A DNA stretch of 58,855 nucleotides from [Streptosporangium] indianense (lineage in GTDB: Bacteria > Actinomycetota > Actinomycetes > Streptomycetales > Streptomycetaceae). How positions within the stretch are numbered: position 1 is the first letter of the stretch; every line of letters begins with the position of its first letter. The position numbers were made by a program, and so were the translations under genes. The stretch lies in the NCBI RefSeq assembly GCF_021474405.1, contig NZ_JAKEIO010000037.1, positions 1 through 58,855 of the forward strand. Direction: 5' to 3'. This document shows, piece by piece, positions 41,891 to 50,811 of the stretch. A model generated the notes under the pieces. That model saw nothing but the letters and a program-made list of their open reading frames with translations. It made no database searches and was not told the DNA's origin.

Positions 41891-43008
41891 TGAAGAAGTT
41901 CGACAAGGAGCGCCTGCTCCTGGCGGTGGCCGGACCGGTCATCGCGCTGGCCGTGGCCTTCGTCCTGAGCGCGATCGTGCTGCTCGCCTCGGGCAAGAGC
42001 CCCTTCGAGCCGTTCGCCCTGATGTTCGAGCAGCTGAGCTTCTCCGACATCCAGGTCCTGATCATCAACCAGGCCTCGATGTACTACATCGCGGCCCTCG
42101 CGGTGGCCATCGGCTTCCGGATGAACCTGTTCAACATCGGCGTCGACGGCCAGTACCAGCTCGGCGCCATGATGGCCGCCGTCGTCGGCGCCCATGTGAA
42201 CCTGCCGGCCGCCCTGCAGGTCCCGCTGCTGCTCCTGACGGCGGTCCTCACCGGCGCCTTCTGGGCGGGCATCGCGGGCGTCCTGAAGGTCACCCGCGGC
42301 GTCAGCGAGGTCGTCGCCACGATCATGCTCAACGCGATCGCCACCTCCGTGATCGCCTACCTGTGGCTGCCGAACGTCTTCGGCGTCAAGGTCGGCAACA
42401 ACAACACCACCGGCGAGATGTACGAGTCCGGCTGGATCCCCGGGATCAGCCTGGGCGACGCCGGTGAGATCTACGGCCTGGTGCTGCTGGCCGTCCTGCT
42501 CGGCATCGGCTACTGGATCGTCCTCAACCGCACCCGCTTCGGCTTCGACCTGCGCGCCTCCGGTGCCTCGCAGACCGCCGCCGCGGCCAGCGGCGTCGAC
42601 CCCAAGCGCATGGTGCTCAGCGCCATGCTGATCTCCGGCGCCATCGCGGGCCTGGCCGGCCTGCCGATCCTGCTCGGCGACACCCACACCTACAGCCTCA
42701 ACTTCCCCACCGGCATCGGTTTCCTCGGCATCGGCATCGCCCTGCTCGGCCGTAACAGCCCGGTCGGCATCGCCTTCGCCGCCCTGCTGTGGGCCTGGCT
42801 CGACAAGGCCTCGCCCGAGCTGGACTTCCACGGCTACGACAAGGAGATCGCGGTCATCATGCAGGGCCTGATCGTGCTCTCGGTCGTCGTCTCCTACGAG
42901 GCCGTCCGCGAATGGGGTCTGCGCCGCCAGCAGCGTCGTGTCGGCGCCGAACTCGCCGCCGGACACGTCCTCGGCGCTCAGAACACGAAGGAGGTGGCTG
43001 GCCGATGA
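41890..43008 (+). CDS. Nucleoside ABC transporter permease 1
   Basis: 372 residues, about nine to ten membrane helices, BPD_transp_2 type. Conserved block INQASMYYIAALAVAIGFRMNLFNIGVDGQYQLGAM and VTRGVSEVVATIMLNAIA; the EAA-like loop is SGVDPKRMVLSAMLISGAIAGLAG. Partner of the next permease (YufP/YufQ-like pair). Its ATG overlaps the ATPase stop and its stop overlaps the next start. Confidence 0.95.
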   Translation: MKKFDKERLLLAVAGPVIALAVAFVLSAIVLLASGKSPFEPFALMFEQLSFSDIQVLIINQASMYYIAALAVAIGFRMNLFNIGVDGQYQLGAMMAAVVGAHVNLPAALQVPLLLLTAVLTGAFWAGIAGVLKVTRGVSEVVATIMLNAIATSVIAYLWLPNVFGVKVGNNNTTGEMYESGWIPGISLGDAGEIYGLVLLAVLLGIGYWIVLNRTRFGFDLRASGASQTAAAASGVDPKRMVLSAMLISGAIAGLAGLPILLGDTHTYSLNFPTGIGFLGIGIALLGRNSPVGIAFAALLWAWLDKASPELDFHGYDKEIAVIMQGLIVLSVVVSYEAVREWGLRRQQRRVGAELAAGHVLGAQNTKEVAGR

Positions 43009-44270
43009 CCACCGCGACCGACGTCAACCAGCCCACGCTGCAGCCCGCGGCGCCGACCGGCCGCCGCCTGTCGTGGCCCGTCCTGCTGCTGATCATCGCC
43101 GGAGGCCTGGCGCTCACCTCGATCGTCCGCCTCATCACCGGCGCCGACGGCATCACCAACGTCAGCCAGATGTCCACCGCGCTCCAGCTCGCCGTGCCGA
43201 TCGGCCTCGCCGGTCTGGGCGGCCTGTGGGCCGAGCGCGCGGGCGTGGTCAACATCGGCCTCGAGGGCATGATGATCCTCGGCACCTGGTTCGGCGCCTG
43301 GGCCGGCTTCCAGTGGGGCCCGTGGACCGGTGTCCTGGTCGGCATCCTCGGCGGCGCGATCGGCGGTCTGCTGCACGCCTTCGTGACCGTCACCTTCAAC
43401 GTCAACCACATCGTCTCCGGTGTGGCCATCAACATCCTCGCCCTCGGCGCCACCCGCTACCTCGCGCCCCTCGCCTTCGAGGGCCACACCGGCGGCTCCG
43501 CCAAGCAGTCCCCGGCGGTCGACTCCCTCGGCCACTTCACCGTGCCGGGACTGTCCGACGCGCTGCGCGACCTGAACAACCAGGGCTGGTTCTTCATCTC
43601 CGACATCGCGGGCCTGCTCGGCGGCCTGGTCACCAACGTGTCCTGGCTGACCCTGATCGCCATCGCGCTGATCCCCGCCACCTGGTGGATCCTGTGGCGC
43701 ACCGCCTTCGGCCTGCGGCTGCGTTCCTGCGGTGAGAACCCGGTGGCCGCCGAGTCCCTCGGCGTCAACGTCTACAAGTACAAGTACATCGCCGTCGTCA
43801 TCTCCGGCGGCCTGGCCGGTCTCGGCGGTGTCTTCCTGTCCATCGTGGCCAACCCCTTCTACCTGGAGGGCCAGGTCAGCGGACGCGGCTTCATCGGCCT
43901 CGCGGCGATGATCTTCGGCAACTGGATGCCGGGCGGCCTCGCCCTCGGCGCGGGCCTGTTCGGCTACACCGACAGCCTCAACCTGCGCGGCGGCTCCGCC
44001 AACGTGCACGCCCTGCTGCTGCTCGGCGCGCTGCTGCTGATCATCGGGGCGATCTTCCTGGTGGTCCGCAAGAAGTACGCCCCGTCGATGATCACCGCGG
44101 TCGTCGCCGCCCTGGTGTTCGCCTGGTACGCCAGCACCGACGAGGTCCCGAACCAGGTCGTCTCCGCCACGCCGTACGTCATCACCCTGGTGGTCCTCGC
44201 CATGTCCGCCCAGCGGCTGAGGATGCCGAAGGCCGACGGACTGCCGTACCGGAAGGGGCAGGGCAAGTGA
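43005..44270 (+). CDS. Nucleoside ABC transporter permease 2
   Basis: 421 residues, BPD_transp_2 family. VPIGLAGLGGLWAERAGVVNIGLEGMMILGTWFGAW and FNVNHIVSGVAINILALGATRYL are typical; the coupling loop is SLGVNVYKYKYIAVVISGGLAGLGG. Slightly long because of an extra pair of helices after FLVVRKKYAPS. Overlaps permease 1 (ATGA) and cdd (GTGA), so the four genes are one transcript with coupled translation. Confidence 0.95.
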   Translation: MTTATDVNQPTLQPAAPTGRRLSWPVLLLIIAGGLALTSIVRLITGADGITNVSQMSTALQLAVPIGLAGLGGLWAERAGVVNIGLEGMMILGTWFGAWAGFQWGPWTGVLVGILGGAIGGLLHAFVTVTFNVNHIVSGVAINILALGATRYLAPLAFEGHTGGSAKQSPAVDSLGHFTVPGLSDALRDLNNQGWFFISDIAGLLGGLVTNVSWLTLIAIALIPATWWILWRTAFGLRLRSCGENPVAAESLGVNVYKYKYIAVVISGGLAGLGGVFLSIVANPFYLEGQVSGRGFIGLAAMIFGNWMPGGLALGAGLFGYTDSLNLRGGSANVHALLLLGALLLIIGAIFLVVRKKYAPSMITAVVAALVFAWYASTDEVPNQVVSATPYVITLVVLAMSAQRLRMPKADGLPYRKGQGK

Positions 44271-44671
44271 CCGACGCCGGTACCGCCGTCGACTGGGAGC
44301 AGCTGCGCGCGGCGGCCCGGGACGCCATGTCCCGGGCGTACGCCCCTTACTCCGGCTACCCGGTCGGCGTGGCGGCCCGGGTCGACGACGGCCGGATCAT
44401 CTCCGGGTGCAACGTCGAGAACGCCTCGTACGGGCTCGGCCTGTGCGCCGAGTGCGGTCTGGTGTCGGAGCTGCACAACACCGGGGGCGGCCGGCTGACG
44501 CACTTCACCTGCGTCGACCGCAACGGCGACACGCTCGTCCCGTGCGGCCGCTGCCGCCAGCTGCTCCACGAGTTCGGCGGCCCGGACCTCCTGCTGGAGA
44601 CCCCGGCGGGGATCCTGCCGCTCTCGGAGATGCTGCCCCAGGCCTTCGGCCCGGAGCACCTCAGCAAGTAA
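44267..44671 (+). CDS. cdd: Cytidine deaminase
   Basis: 134 residues, the short tetrameric class. Converts cytidine and deoxycytidine to uridine forms. APYSGYPVGVAARVDDGRIISGCNVENASYGLGLCAEC gives the NxE substrate site and C-A-E catalytic motif, and LVPCGRCRQLLHEF supplies the other two zinc Cys ligands. GTG start overlaps the permease stop. Placed so that imported cytidine is deaminated directly. Confidence 0.96.
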   Translation: MTDAGTAVDWEQLRAAARDAMSRAYAPYSGYPVGVAARVDDGRIISGCNVENASYGLGLCAECGLVSELHNTGGGRLTHFTCVDRNGDTLVPCGRCRQLLHEFGGPDLLLETPAGILPLSEMLPQAFGPEHLSK

Positions 44672-44679
44672 CTTCCGTT

Positions 44680-44721
44680 CGGCCCCTCTGAGTTGCTCAC
44701 GCGACCGGCTCAGAGGGGCCG
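44680..44721 (+). terminator. Perfect hairpin between cdd and deoA
   Basis: CGGCCCCTCTGAG / CTCAGAGGGGCCG, a perfect 13-bp stem with a 16-nt loop. It may be a (partial) terminator or an RNA-processing site inside the salvage operon; no T-run follows. Confidence 0.65.
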
Positions 44722-44756
44722 TACGGCTTCTGGAAACCTCGGAAGGAAGCCAAGCC

Positions 44757-46040
44757 ATGGCCATGGACGTCATCTCCGTCATCCGCACCAAGCGGGACCG
44801 CGGTGAGCTCAGCGACGCGCAGATCGACTGGGTCATCGACGCGTACACCCGCGGGGAGGTCGCCGACGAGCAGATGTCCGCTCTCGCCATGGCGATCCTG
44901 CTGAACGGCATGAACCGCCGCGAGATCGCCCGCTGGACCGCCGCGATGATCGCCTCCGGTGAGCGCATGGACTTCTCGTCCCTGTCCCGCCCGACCGCCG
45001 ACAAGCACTCCACGGGCGGTGTCGGCGACAAGATCACGCTGCCCCTGGCGCCCCTGGTGGCGGCCTGCGGCGCGGCCGTCCCGCAGCTGTCCGGCCGTGG
45101 CCTCGGCCACACCGGCGGCACCCTGGACAAGCTGGAGTCGATCCCCGGCTGGCGCGCGCTGCTGTCCAACGAGGAGATGCTGAACGTCCTCGACACCACC
45201 GGTGCCGTCATCTGCGCGGCCGGCGACGGCCTGGCCCCCGCCGACAAGAAGCTCTACGCCCTGCGGGACGTCACCGGCACGGTCGAGGCGATCCCGCTGA
45301 TCGCCTCCTCGATCATGTCCAAGAAGATCGCCGAGGGCACCGGTTCGCTGGTCCTGGACGTGAAGGTCGGCACCGGCGCCTTCATGAAGACCATCGAGGA
45401 CGCCCGCGAACTGGCCTCCACGATGGTCGGGCTGGGCACGGACCACGGCGTGAAGACGGTCGCGCTGCTGACGGACATGTCCACCCCGCTGGGCCTGACG
45501 GCCGGCAACGCCCTGGAGGTCCGCGAGTCGGTCGAGGTCCTGGCGGGCGGCGGCCCGGCGGACGTCGTCGAGCTGACGATCGCGCTCGCCCGCGAGATGC
45601 TCGACGCGGCCGGCATCAAGGACGCCGACCCGGCGAAGGCCCTGGCCGACGGCTCGGCGATGGACGTGTGGCGCCGGATGATCGCGGCCCAGGGCGGCGA
45701 CCCGGACGCGACGCTGCCGGTGGCCCGTGAGCAGCACGTGATCAAGGCCCCGGCCTCCGGCGTCCTGACCCGTCTCGACGCCTACGACATCGGCGTCGCG
45801 GCCTGGCGTCTCGGCGCGGGCCGTGCGCGCAAGGAGGACCCGGTGCAGGCGGGCGCCGGCGTCGAGATGCACGCCAAGCCGGGCGACACGGTGACCGAGG
45901 GCCAGCCCCTGCTGACCCTCCACACCGACACCCCCGAGCGCTTCGAGTACGCCCTCCAGTCCATCGAGGGCTCCTACGACGTCGCAGCGCCCGGGACGGC
46001 TTTCACGGCGTCGCCGGTGGTGCTGGAACGAATCGCCTGA
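44757..46040 (+). CDS. deoA: Thymidine phosphorylase
   Basis: 427 residues. Phosphorolyses thymidine or deoxyuridine to base plus deoxyribose-1-phosphate. KHSTGGVGDKITLPLAPLVAACG is the pyrimidine-nucleoside phosphorylase signature, with the phosphate loop; LGHTGGTLDKLESIPG, SSIMSKKIAEG and LDVKVGTGAFMK follow. C-terminal PYNP_C domain near 340-427. ATG preceded by GGAAGGAAG. 85 bp after cdd across the hairpin. Continues the pyrimidine branch from cytidine deaminase. Confidence 0.96.
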   Translation: MAMDVISVIRTKRDRGELSDAQIDWVIDAYTRGEVADEQMSALAMAILLNGMNRREIARWTAAMIASGERMDFSSLSRPTADKHSTGGVGDKITLPLAPLVAACGAAVPQLSGRGLGHTGGTLDKLESIPGWRALLSNEEMLNVLDTTGAVICAAGDGLAPADKKLYALRDVTGTVEAIPLIASSIMSKKIAEGTGSLVLDVKVGTGAFMKTIEDARELASTMVGLGTDHGVKTVALLTDMSTPLGLTAGNALEVRESVEVLAGGGPADVVELTIALAREMLDAAGIKDADPAKALADGSAMDVWRRMIAAQGGDPDATLPVAREQHVIKAPASGVLTRLDAYDIGVAAWRLGAGRARKEDPVQAGAGVEMHAKPGDTVTEGQPLLTLHTDTPERFEYALQSIEGSYDVAAPGTAFTASPVVLERIA

Positions 46041-46062
46041 CCTGGGGTTTCCTCGTACGGGT

Positions 46063-46096
46063 GAACGGGATCGGTGGACCCTCGCCGGTCCCGTTC
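46063..46096 (+). terminator. Terminator after deoA
   Basis: GAACGGGATCGG / CCGGTCCCGTTC, a 12-bp stem with one mismatch and a 10-nt loop, 22 bp after the stop. Confidence 0.7.
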
Positions 46097-46135
46097 GGCA
46101 TGCTGGGATCGGTGACGCACCGATAGGAGACCGCC

Positions 46136-46720
46136 ATGAGCGCACTCACCGTGAGCCAGGACCCCGAGCAGAGCTGGGACGATCTCGTCCGGTTCTGGGA
46201 GGAGATGGAATGGCCCGAGGGCAGCAAGGTGGAGATCATCGAGGGGATCATCACCGTGTCACCTGCTCCCGCTTACCGCCACAACGTGATCGCGGCCCGC
46301 ATCCAGCGTCGCCTCTACTCCGTGATCCCCGAGGACTGGGAAATTTTCCAGACGCTGGCGCTCGCCGTGCCGTCACGTCTCGGCATGCTCATCCCGGATC
46401 TCGTGGTGGCCCCCGTATGGGAGGACGCTGACACGGACACCCACATCCCGGCCGCTCTCGCCGAACTCGTCGTCGAGGTCACGTCCAAGTCCAACGCTCG
46501 CCACGACCGCGTCAGCAAGCCTGCTGCCTACGCCACTGCCGGTATTCCGCTCTATCTCCTCGTAGACCGCTGGGCCGCCGACGGCCCCACCGTGACGCTC
46601 TACGGCGAGCCCAAGGGCGATGTCTACCGCCCTCTGAGCACCGCGAAGTTCGGCGAGTCGATCAAGCTGCCGGCTCCTTTCGACCTCGTCATCGACACCG
46701 GCGAGTTCCCGGAGAACTGA
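46136..46720 (+). CDS. Uma2 family (DUF820) PD-(D/E)XK nuclease-like protein
   Basis: 194 residues; ATG with TAGGAG upstream. PEGSKVEIIEGIITVSPAP, LIPDLVVAPV (Asp), LAELVVEVTSKSNARHDRVSKPAAYATAGIPLYLLVD (E-x-T and Lys) are the Uma2 core. A diverged paralogue of the protein at 5768. Converges on the AEC transporter gene with a 1-bp gap. Function unknown. Confidence 0.85.
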   Translation: MSALTVSQDPEQSWDDLVRFWEEMEWPEGSKVEIIEGIITVSPAPAYRHNVIAARIQRRLYSVIPEDWEIFQTLALAVPSRLGMLIPDLVVAPVWEDADTDTHIPAALAELVVEVTSKSNARHDRVSKPAAYATAGIPLYLLVDRWAADGPTVTLYGEPKGDVYRPLSTAKFGESIKLPAPFDLVIDTGEFPEN

Positions 46721-46721
46721 G

Positions 46722-47642
46722 TCACCCCAGCACCGCCGCCACGACCACCAGCACCGGCACCGCCAGCACCGTCGACAGCAGGATCGCCTCCCGCGCCAGC
46801 ACCTCGCCCACCCGGTAGCTGCTCGCGTACGTGAAGAGGTTCTGCGCCGCTGGCAGCGCGGACGTCACCACCACGTCGAGCAGCAGGGCACCGCGCAGGC
46901 CGAAGACACCCGCCGCCAGCGCCCAGGCGACCAGAGGCTGGAACACGGACTTCAGGGCCACGGCGAGGAGCACCGGGGCCCGTTCCGTGCCGCGCAGCGG
47001 GAGCGTGCTGCCGCGCAGGGAGATGCCGAAGGCCAGCAGGACCGCCGGGACCGACATGTTGCCGATCAGGGTCAGGGGGTCCATCAGAGGGCCCGGCACC
47101 GTGAGGCCCGACGCCGAGACCGCCACCCCGGCCAGCGAGCCCAGGGCTATCGGATTGCGCAACGGCGCCAGCAGCCGCTGCCACAGGGGCCGCTTCTCCC
47201 CGCCGCTCGCCAGGTCCAGGACCGTCAGTGCCACCGGCGTCACACCGACCAACTGGAACAGCAGCACCGGCGCGACCAGGGAGGCGTCGCCCAGCACGTA
47301 CACGGCAATCGGAATGCCCAGATTTCCGGAGTTGACGTAACTGGAGCACAGCGCGCCGATCGTGGTCCGGCCCACGCCCCACCCGCGCACCGCGCCCACC
47401 GCCACGAAGACACCCGCCGCCGCTGCCGTACTCATCGCCGTGACCAGCAGCCGCTCGGAGAAGATCACCGACAGGTCGGCCTGCGCGAGCGTCGTGAAGA
47501 GCAGCGCCGGGGACGCCACGTGGAAGGCGAGCTTGGTGAGGACCTCCCGGCCGCCGTCCCCCAGATACCCCCGGCGCCCGATCAGATAGCCGATCCCGAT
47601 GACGACCGCGATGACCGCGAACCCGCTCAACACCCCCTGCAC
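46722..47642 (-). CDS. AEC family (auxin efflux carrier-like) transporter
   Basis: 306 residues, about ten membrane helices in two five-helix halves. VLSGFAVIAVVIGIGYLIGRRGYLG at the start, SYVNSGNLGIPIAVYVLGD in the middle and LPAAQNLFTYASSY near the end match the AEC (bile-acid/malonate-type) family. GTG with GAGGGGG upstream. Probably transports an organic acid or amino-acid-like anion. Confidence 0.9.
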   Translation of the reverse strand: MQGVLSGFAVIAVVIGIGYLIGRRGYLGDGGREVLTKLAFHVASPALLFTTLAQADLSVIFSERLLVTAMSTAAAAGVFVAVGAVRGWGVGRTTIGALCSSYVNSGNLGIPIAVYVLGDASLVAPVLLFQLVGVTPVALTVLDLASGGEKRPLWQRLLAPLRNPIALGSLAGVAVSASGLTVPGPLMDPLTLIGNMSVPAVLLAFGISLRGSTLPLRGTERAPVLLAVALKSVFQPLVAWALAAGVFGLRGALLLDVVVTSALPAAQNLFTYASSYRVGEVLAREAILLSTVLAVPVLVVVAAVLG

Positions 47643-47792
47643 GGCGCCCCCTCACCGGCGAGAAAGGCATCGGGCAGCGCGGCGGGAGCGGGTGGTTGGG
47701 GCATACACCCAACCCTCCGGGGAAGGCACTGCGCGGGTCAATGTGATCCTCACGGCGCCGACCGGCCGTGACCGCGCCCCGGGAGGACGGAA

Positions 47793-47859
47793 CATCGCGA
47801 CGAGTCACGTGGTGGTGGCTCACGTCGCGATGACGTCGCGATGAGTCGCTTCGCGATGA
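47793..47859. repeat. Iterated 11-bp CGTCGCGATGA motifs
   Basis: Two adjacent copies at 47823-47833 and 47834-47844, a third with one mismatch at 47849-47859, and an inverted CATCGCGACG at 47793-47802. They lie in the divergent AEC/STAS promoter region. Confidence 0.75.
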
Positions 47860-47897
47860 GTTACCGCCACCCGCCCGGTCTACCGATCGTGGACGCC

Positions 47898-48242
47898 ATG
47901 ACACCGCCCGTGCTCGTACTGCCCGGCCCCGTCACCCGGGACGAGGTGAGGGGGCTCAGCGACGACGTGCGCGCACTGCTGCACGGCAGCGGTGCCCGGG
48001 TCGTGGTGTGCGACGTCGGGGGACTGGGGCCGCCGGGCCTCGCCGCCGTCGAGCTGCTGGCGAAACTCCAGCTGGCCGCCCGCCGCGCCGGGGGACGGAT
48101 ACGGCTGCGCGCCCCCGACCCGGCCCTACGCGTCCTGCTCGACCTGGTCGGACTCCGCTTCGAGGTGGAGGGGGAGGCCGAAGAGCGGGAACCAGCGCTG
48201 GGTGTCGAGGAAGCAGTGGAACCCGGTGATCCGGCCGTCTGA
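47898..48242 (+). CDS. STAS domain protein
   Basis: 114 residues from the ATG at 47898. VLVLPGPVTRDEVRGLSDDVRALL, ARVVVCDVGGLGPPGLAAVELLAKLQLAARRAGGRIRLRAPDPALRVLLDLVGL is a STAS (anti-anti-sigma) fold, though the phospho-Ser is replaced by a Gly-Pro-Pro-Gly sequence. After about residue 80 the protein runs 117 bases over the opposite-strand sigma gene, ending in an acidic tail. Could bind an anti-sigma factor; no partner is adjacent. Confidence 0.65.
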   Translation: MTPPVLVLPGPVTRDEVRGLSDDVRALLHGSGARVVVCDVGGLGPPGLAAVELLAKLQLAARRAGGRIRLRAPDPALRVLLDLVGLRFEVEGEAEEREPALGVEEAVEPGDPAV

Positions 48243-49142
48243 GATCTCCAGCACCTGCACCGCCCACGGCACGAAGCCGCCGCGCTCCGGGTCCGGCTTG
48301 TACTGGGCGAACCCCGGCAGGCCGTTGACCTGGACCGGCACCAGCCGGGAGCCGGCGCAGGGCGCGCCGAGGGTGGTCATGAAGCCGGTGATGTCCCGCG
48401 TACCGGTCAGCCACAGGTCGAACGGCGGCATCGTCATGACCGCGTCCTCGTGCAGCAGGGCCGTCAGCGCCGTCATGTCGTAGCCCTCGAAGGCCGCGAC
48501 GTAGCGGTCGAGCAGCTTCTTCTGGTCCTCGTCCAGCGGGTCGGAGACGGCCGCGTCGGCGCCCGGCTCCTGCCGCTCGGCCAGGGTGGCGCGGGCCCGC
48601 TGGAGGGCGCTGTTCACCGACGCCACCGAGGTGTCCAGCAGCTCGGCGACCTCACTGGCCTTCCAGGCCAGGACCTCGCGCAGGATCAGCACCGCGCGCT
48701 GTTTGGCCGGGAGCTTCTGCAGGGCGGCCATGAAGGCGAGCCGCACGGACTCCTTGGCGACGGCGGCCTCCGCCGGGTCGCCGGTCGTGGGCAGCACACG
48801 GGCGTCCGGCATGGGCTCCAGCCAGGTGTTGTCCGGCCGGGGGGAGAGGGCGGCCCGGGCGAGCGGGGTGGACTCGGTCAGATCCATGGGCCGGGCGCGC
48901 TTGTTGCCCGCGTTCAGCATGTCCAGGCACACGTTGGTCGCGATGCGGTAGAGCCAGGAGCGCAGGCTGGAGCGGCCCTCGAACTTGTCGTAGCTGCGCC
49001 AGGCGCGGACCATCGTGTCCTGCACCGCGTCCTCGGCCTCGAAGGAGGAGCCGAGCATCCGGTAGCAGTACCCCGTCAGTTCCGTGCGGTGCGCCTCCAG
49101 CCTGGTGTCCAGGTCCGCCGGTGTCGCCGTGCCGTTCGCCAT
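48126..49142 (-). CDS. ECF sigma factor with C-terminal SnoaL-like domain (SigG/TIGR02960 type)
   Basis: 338 residues from the ATG at 49142 (GTG at 49148 also possible). Region 2: HRTELTGYCYRMLGSSFEAEDAVQDTMVRAWRSYDKFEGRSSLRSWLYRIATNVCLD; region 4: ALQKLPAKQRAVLILREVLAWKASEVAELLDTSVASVNSALQRARATL. From about 205 an NTF2/SnoaL-like domain (LLDRYVAAFEGYDMTALTALLHEDAVMTMPPFDLWLTG) replaces a separate anti-sigma, as in other members. Its 3' end overlaps the STAS gene. Confidence 0.92.
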   Translation of the reverse strand: MANGTATPADLDTRLEAHRTELTGYCYRMLGSSFEAEDAVQDTMVRAWRSYDKFEGRSSLRSWLYRIATNVCLDMLNAGNKRARPMDLTESTPLARAALSPRPDNTWLEPMPDARVLPTTGDPAEAAVAKESVRLAFMAALQKLPAKQRAVLILREVLAWKASEVAELLDTSVASVNSALQRARATLAERQEPGADAAVSDPLDEDQKKLLDRYVAAFEGYDMTALTALLHEDAVMTMPPFDLWLTGTRDITGFMTTLGAPCAGSRLVPVQVNGLPGFAQYKPDPERGGFVPWAVQVLEISDGRITGFHCFLDTQRWFPLFGLPLHLEAESDQVEQDA

Positions 49143-49476
49143 CTCCACCCACCCCTGTGGACGTTCTGTTCACGCGCCGTCGCGCCCCAGCACTTCGGAA
49201 GCTACCGCAGCCCACTGACAACGGCCCCCCGAGCGCACGAAGGAGCAGGTCGGGGCGTGTGGCCCGGAAGGCCCGCGACCGTCCCCCGCGCCCTTCACGG
49301 GAACTCCTCCACCGGCATGACCGGGCGCCGGCGCGCTCGGCACTCGCGGCAGCCCCCGCGGGTCGCCCCTCGTCAGCGCATGCGGAAGTCCCCCTGCCTG
49401 GTCCGGTGATCAGCCGGTGCGGAAGGTGTCCGCACCCACTGACGACCGACCCCGGCAGGGGGATCGTCGTCGACGC
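49143..49476. other. Gene-free stretch upstream of the ECF sigma gene
   Basis: 334 bp. A hairpin at 49417-49435 probably ends the MFS transcript. I see no clear promoter for the sigma gene and no credible small ORF. Confidence 0.5.
49417..49435 (-). terminator. Possible terminator of the MFS gene
   Basis: GTGCGGA-AGGTG-TCCGCAC, a perfect 7-bp stem, 42 bp downstream of the stop. Confidence 0.5.
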
Positions 49477-50748
49477 TCAGGCGGCGGCCAGGTGGCGCCG
49501 ATGCAGGCGGGCCGCCCGGGTTCCGAAGACGGTGATCGTCACGACGCCCAGGACGGCCAGCAGTCCGACCCCGACCGTCCCGGCCCAGCCGGCCGCGTGG
49601 AAGGCGACGGCGCCGACCGTGCTGCCCGCGCTGGAGCCGATGTAGTACGCCGACTGGTACAGCGCCGAGGCCTGGGCGCGGCCGTGCGTGGCCGTCTTGC
49701 TGACCGCCGAGGAGGCGACCGCGTGGCCCGCGAAGAAGCCCGCCGTGATCAGGACCAGGCCCAGCAGGACCAGAGGGAGGGAGCCCGCCAGGGACAGCAG
49801 CAGGCCCGCCGCCGTCGTACCGCCGCCCGCGTACAGCGCGCCCCGGCGGCCCAGCCGGCCGACCAGCCGGCCCGCGGTCGACGCCGACACCGTGCCCACC
49901 AGGTACACCAGGAAGATCGAGCCGATGATGCCCTGCGGCAGCGAGAACGGGGCCTCGGTCAGCCGGTAGCCGATGACCGTGTACACGCCGCCGAACACCG
50001 TCATGAACAGCGCGCCGATCGCGTACAGCCGGCACAGCAGCGGGTTGGACAGGTGGTCGCGGACCGTCCGGGCCAGGACGCGCGGCCGCAGCGAGCCGGC
50101 CTTGAAGTGCCTCGGGGCGGGGAGCAGCAGCCGGAAGGCCACCGCGCACGCCACGGCGATCACCCCGATGACCGCGACGGCGACCCGCCAGCCCCACTCC
50201 TGCGCGACCCAGCCGGTGATGACCCGGCCGCTCATCCCGCCCACGCTGTTGCCCGCGACGAACAGGCCGATCGCGGTGATCAGCGCCTTGGGGCTGACCT
50301 CCTCCGCGAGGTACGCGGTCGCCGACGCCGGCAGTCCGGCCAGGGCGGCGCCCTGCAGCGCCCGCAGCGCGATCAGCACACCGAGGGAGGGGGCCAGGGG
50401 CACCAGCAGTCCGAGCGTGACGGCCACGGCCAGCGACGCGGTCATGACCGCACGGCGTCCGAAGCGCTCCGACAGGGCGCTCATCGGCAGCACGAACAGC
50501 GCCAGCCCGCCCGTCGCGGCGGCCACCGTCCAGCTCGCGTCGCCCGCCGCCACCCCGAACTCGCCGGAGATCAGCGGGAGCAGGGCCTGGGTGGAGTACA
50601 GCAGCGCGAAGGTCGCGACACCCGCGAGGAAGAGGGCGAAGCTCATCCGGCGGTAGCCGGGGCCGCCCGGGGACACACGTGAGTCGGCGGTGGGAACGGA
50701 GGCATCGGCGCCCACGACGGTGGACGCCCCGGTACTGGCGGGAGACAT
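49477..50748 (-). CDS. MFS transporter, YnfM-like exporter
   Basis: 423 residues, twelve predicted helices. FALFLAGVATFALLYSTQALLPLISGEFGV and the loop LSERFGRRAVMTASL, with RALQGAALAGLPASATAYLAEE, match the YnfM/CynX-like drug/arabinose exporters. Divergent from a LysR gene 63 bp away, the standard YnfM/LysR pairing, so probably induced by a ligand of that regulator. Substrate unknown. Confidence 0.92.
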   Translation of the reverse strand: MSPASTGASTVVGADASVPTADSRVSPGGPGYRRMSFALFLAGVATFALLYSTQALLPLISGEFGVAAGDASWTVAAATGGLALFVLPMSALSERFGRRAVMTASLAVAVTLGLLVPLAPSLGVLIALRALQGAALAGLPASATAYLAEEVSPKALITAIGLFVAGNSVGGMSGRVITGWVAQEWGWRVAVAVIGVIAVACAVAFRLLLPAPRHFKAGSLRPRVLARTVRDHLSNPLLCRLYAIGALFMTVFGGVYTVIGYRLTEAPFSLPQGIIGSIFLVYLVGTVSASTAGRLVGRLGRRGALYAGGGTTAAGLLLSLAGSLPLVLLGLVLITAGFFAGHAVASSAVSKTATHGRAQASALYQSAYYIGSSAGSTVGAVAFHAAGWAGTVGVGLLAVLGVVTITVFGTRAARLHRRHLAAA

Positions 50749-50811
50749 GCCTCGAACCTACGGACGGCCGCACTCATCCGTCCAATGCATGGACCGGTCA
50801 TAATCGTTCCC

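Noticed and set aside
40264..43008. A 914-codon frame joining an Arg-rich stretch to permease 1
   Set aside because: Only the part from 41890 is real; the rest is the +1 shadow of the ATPase gene.
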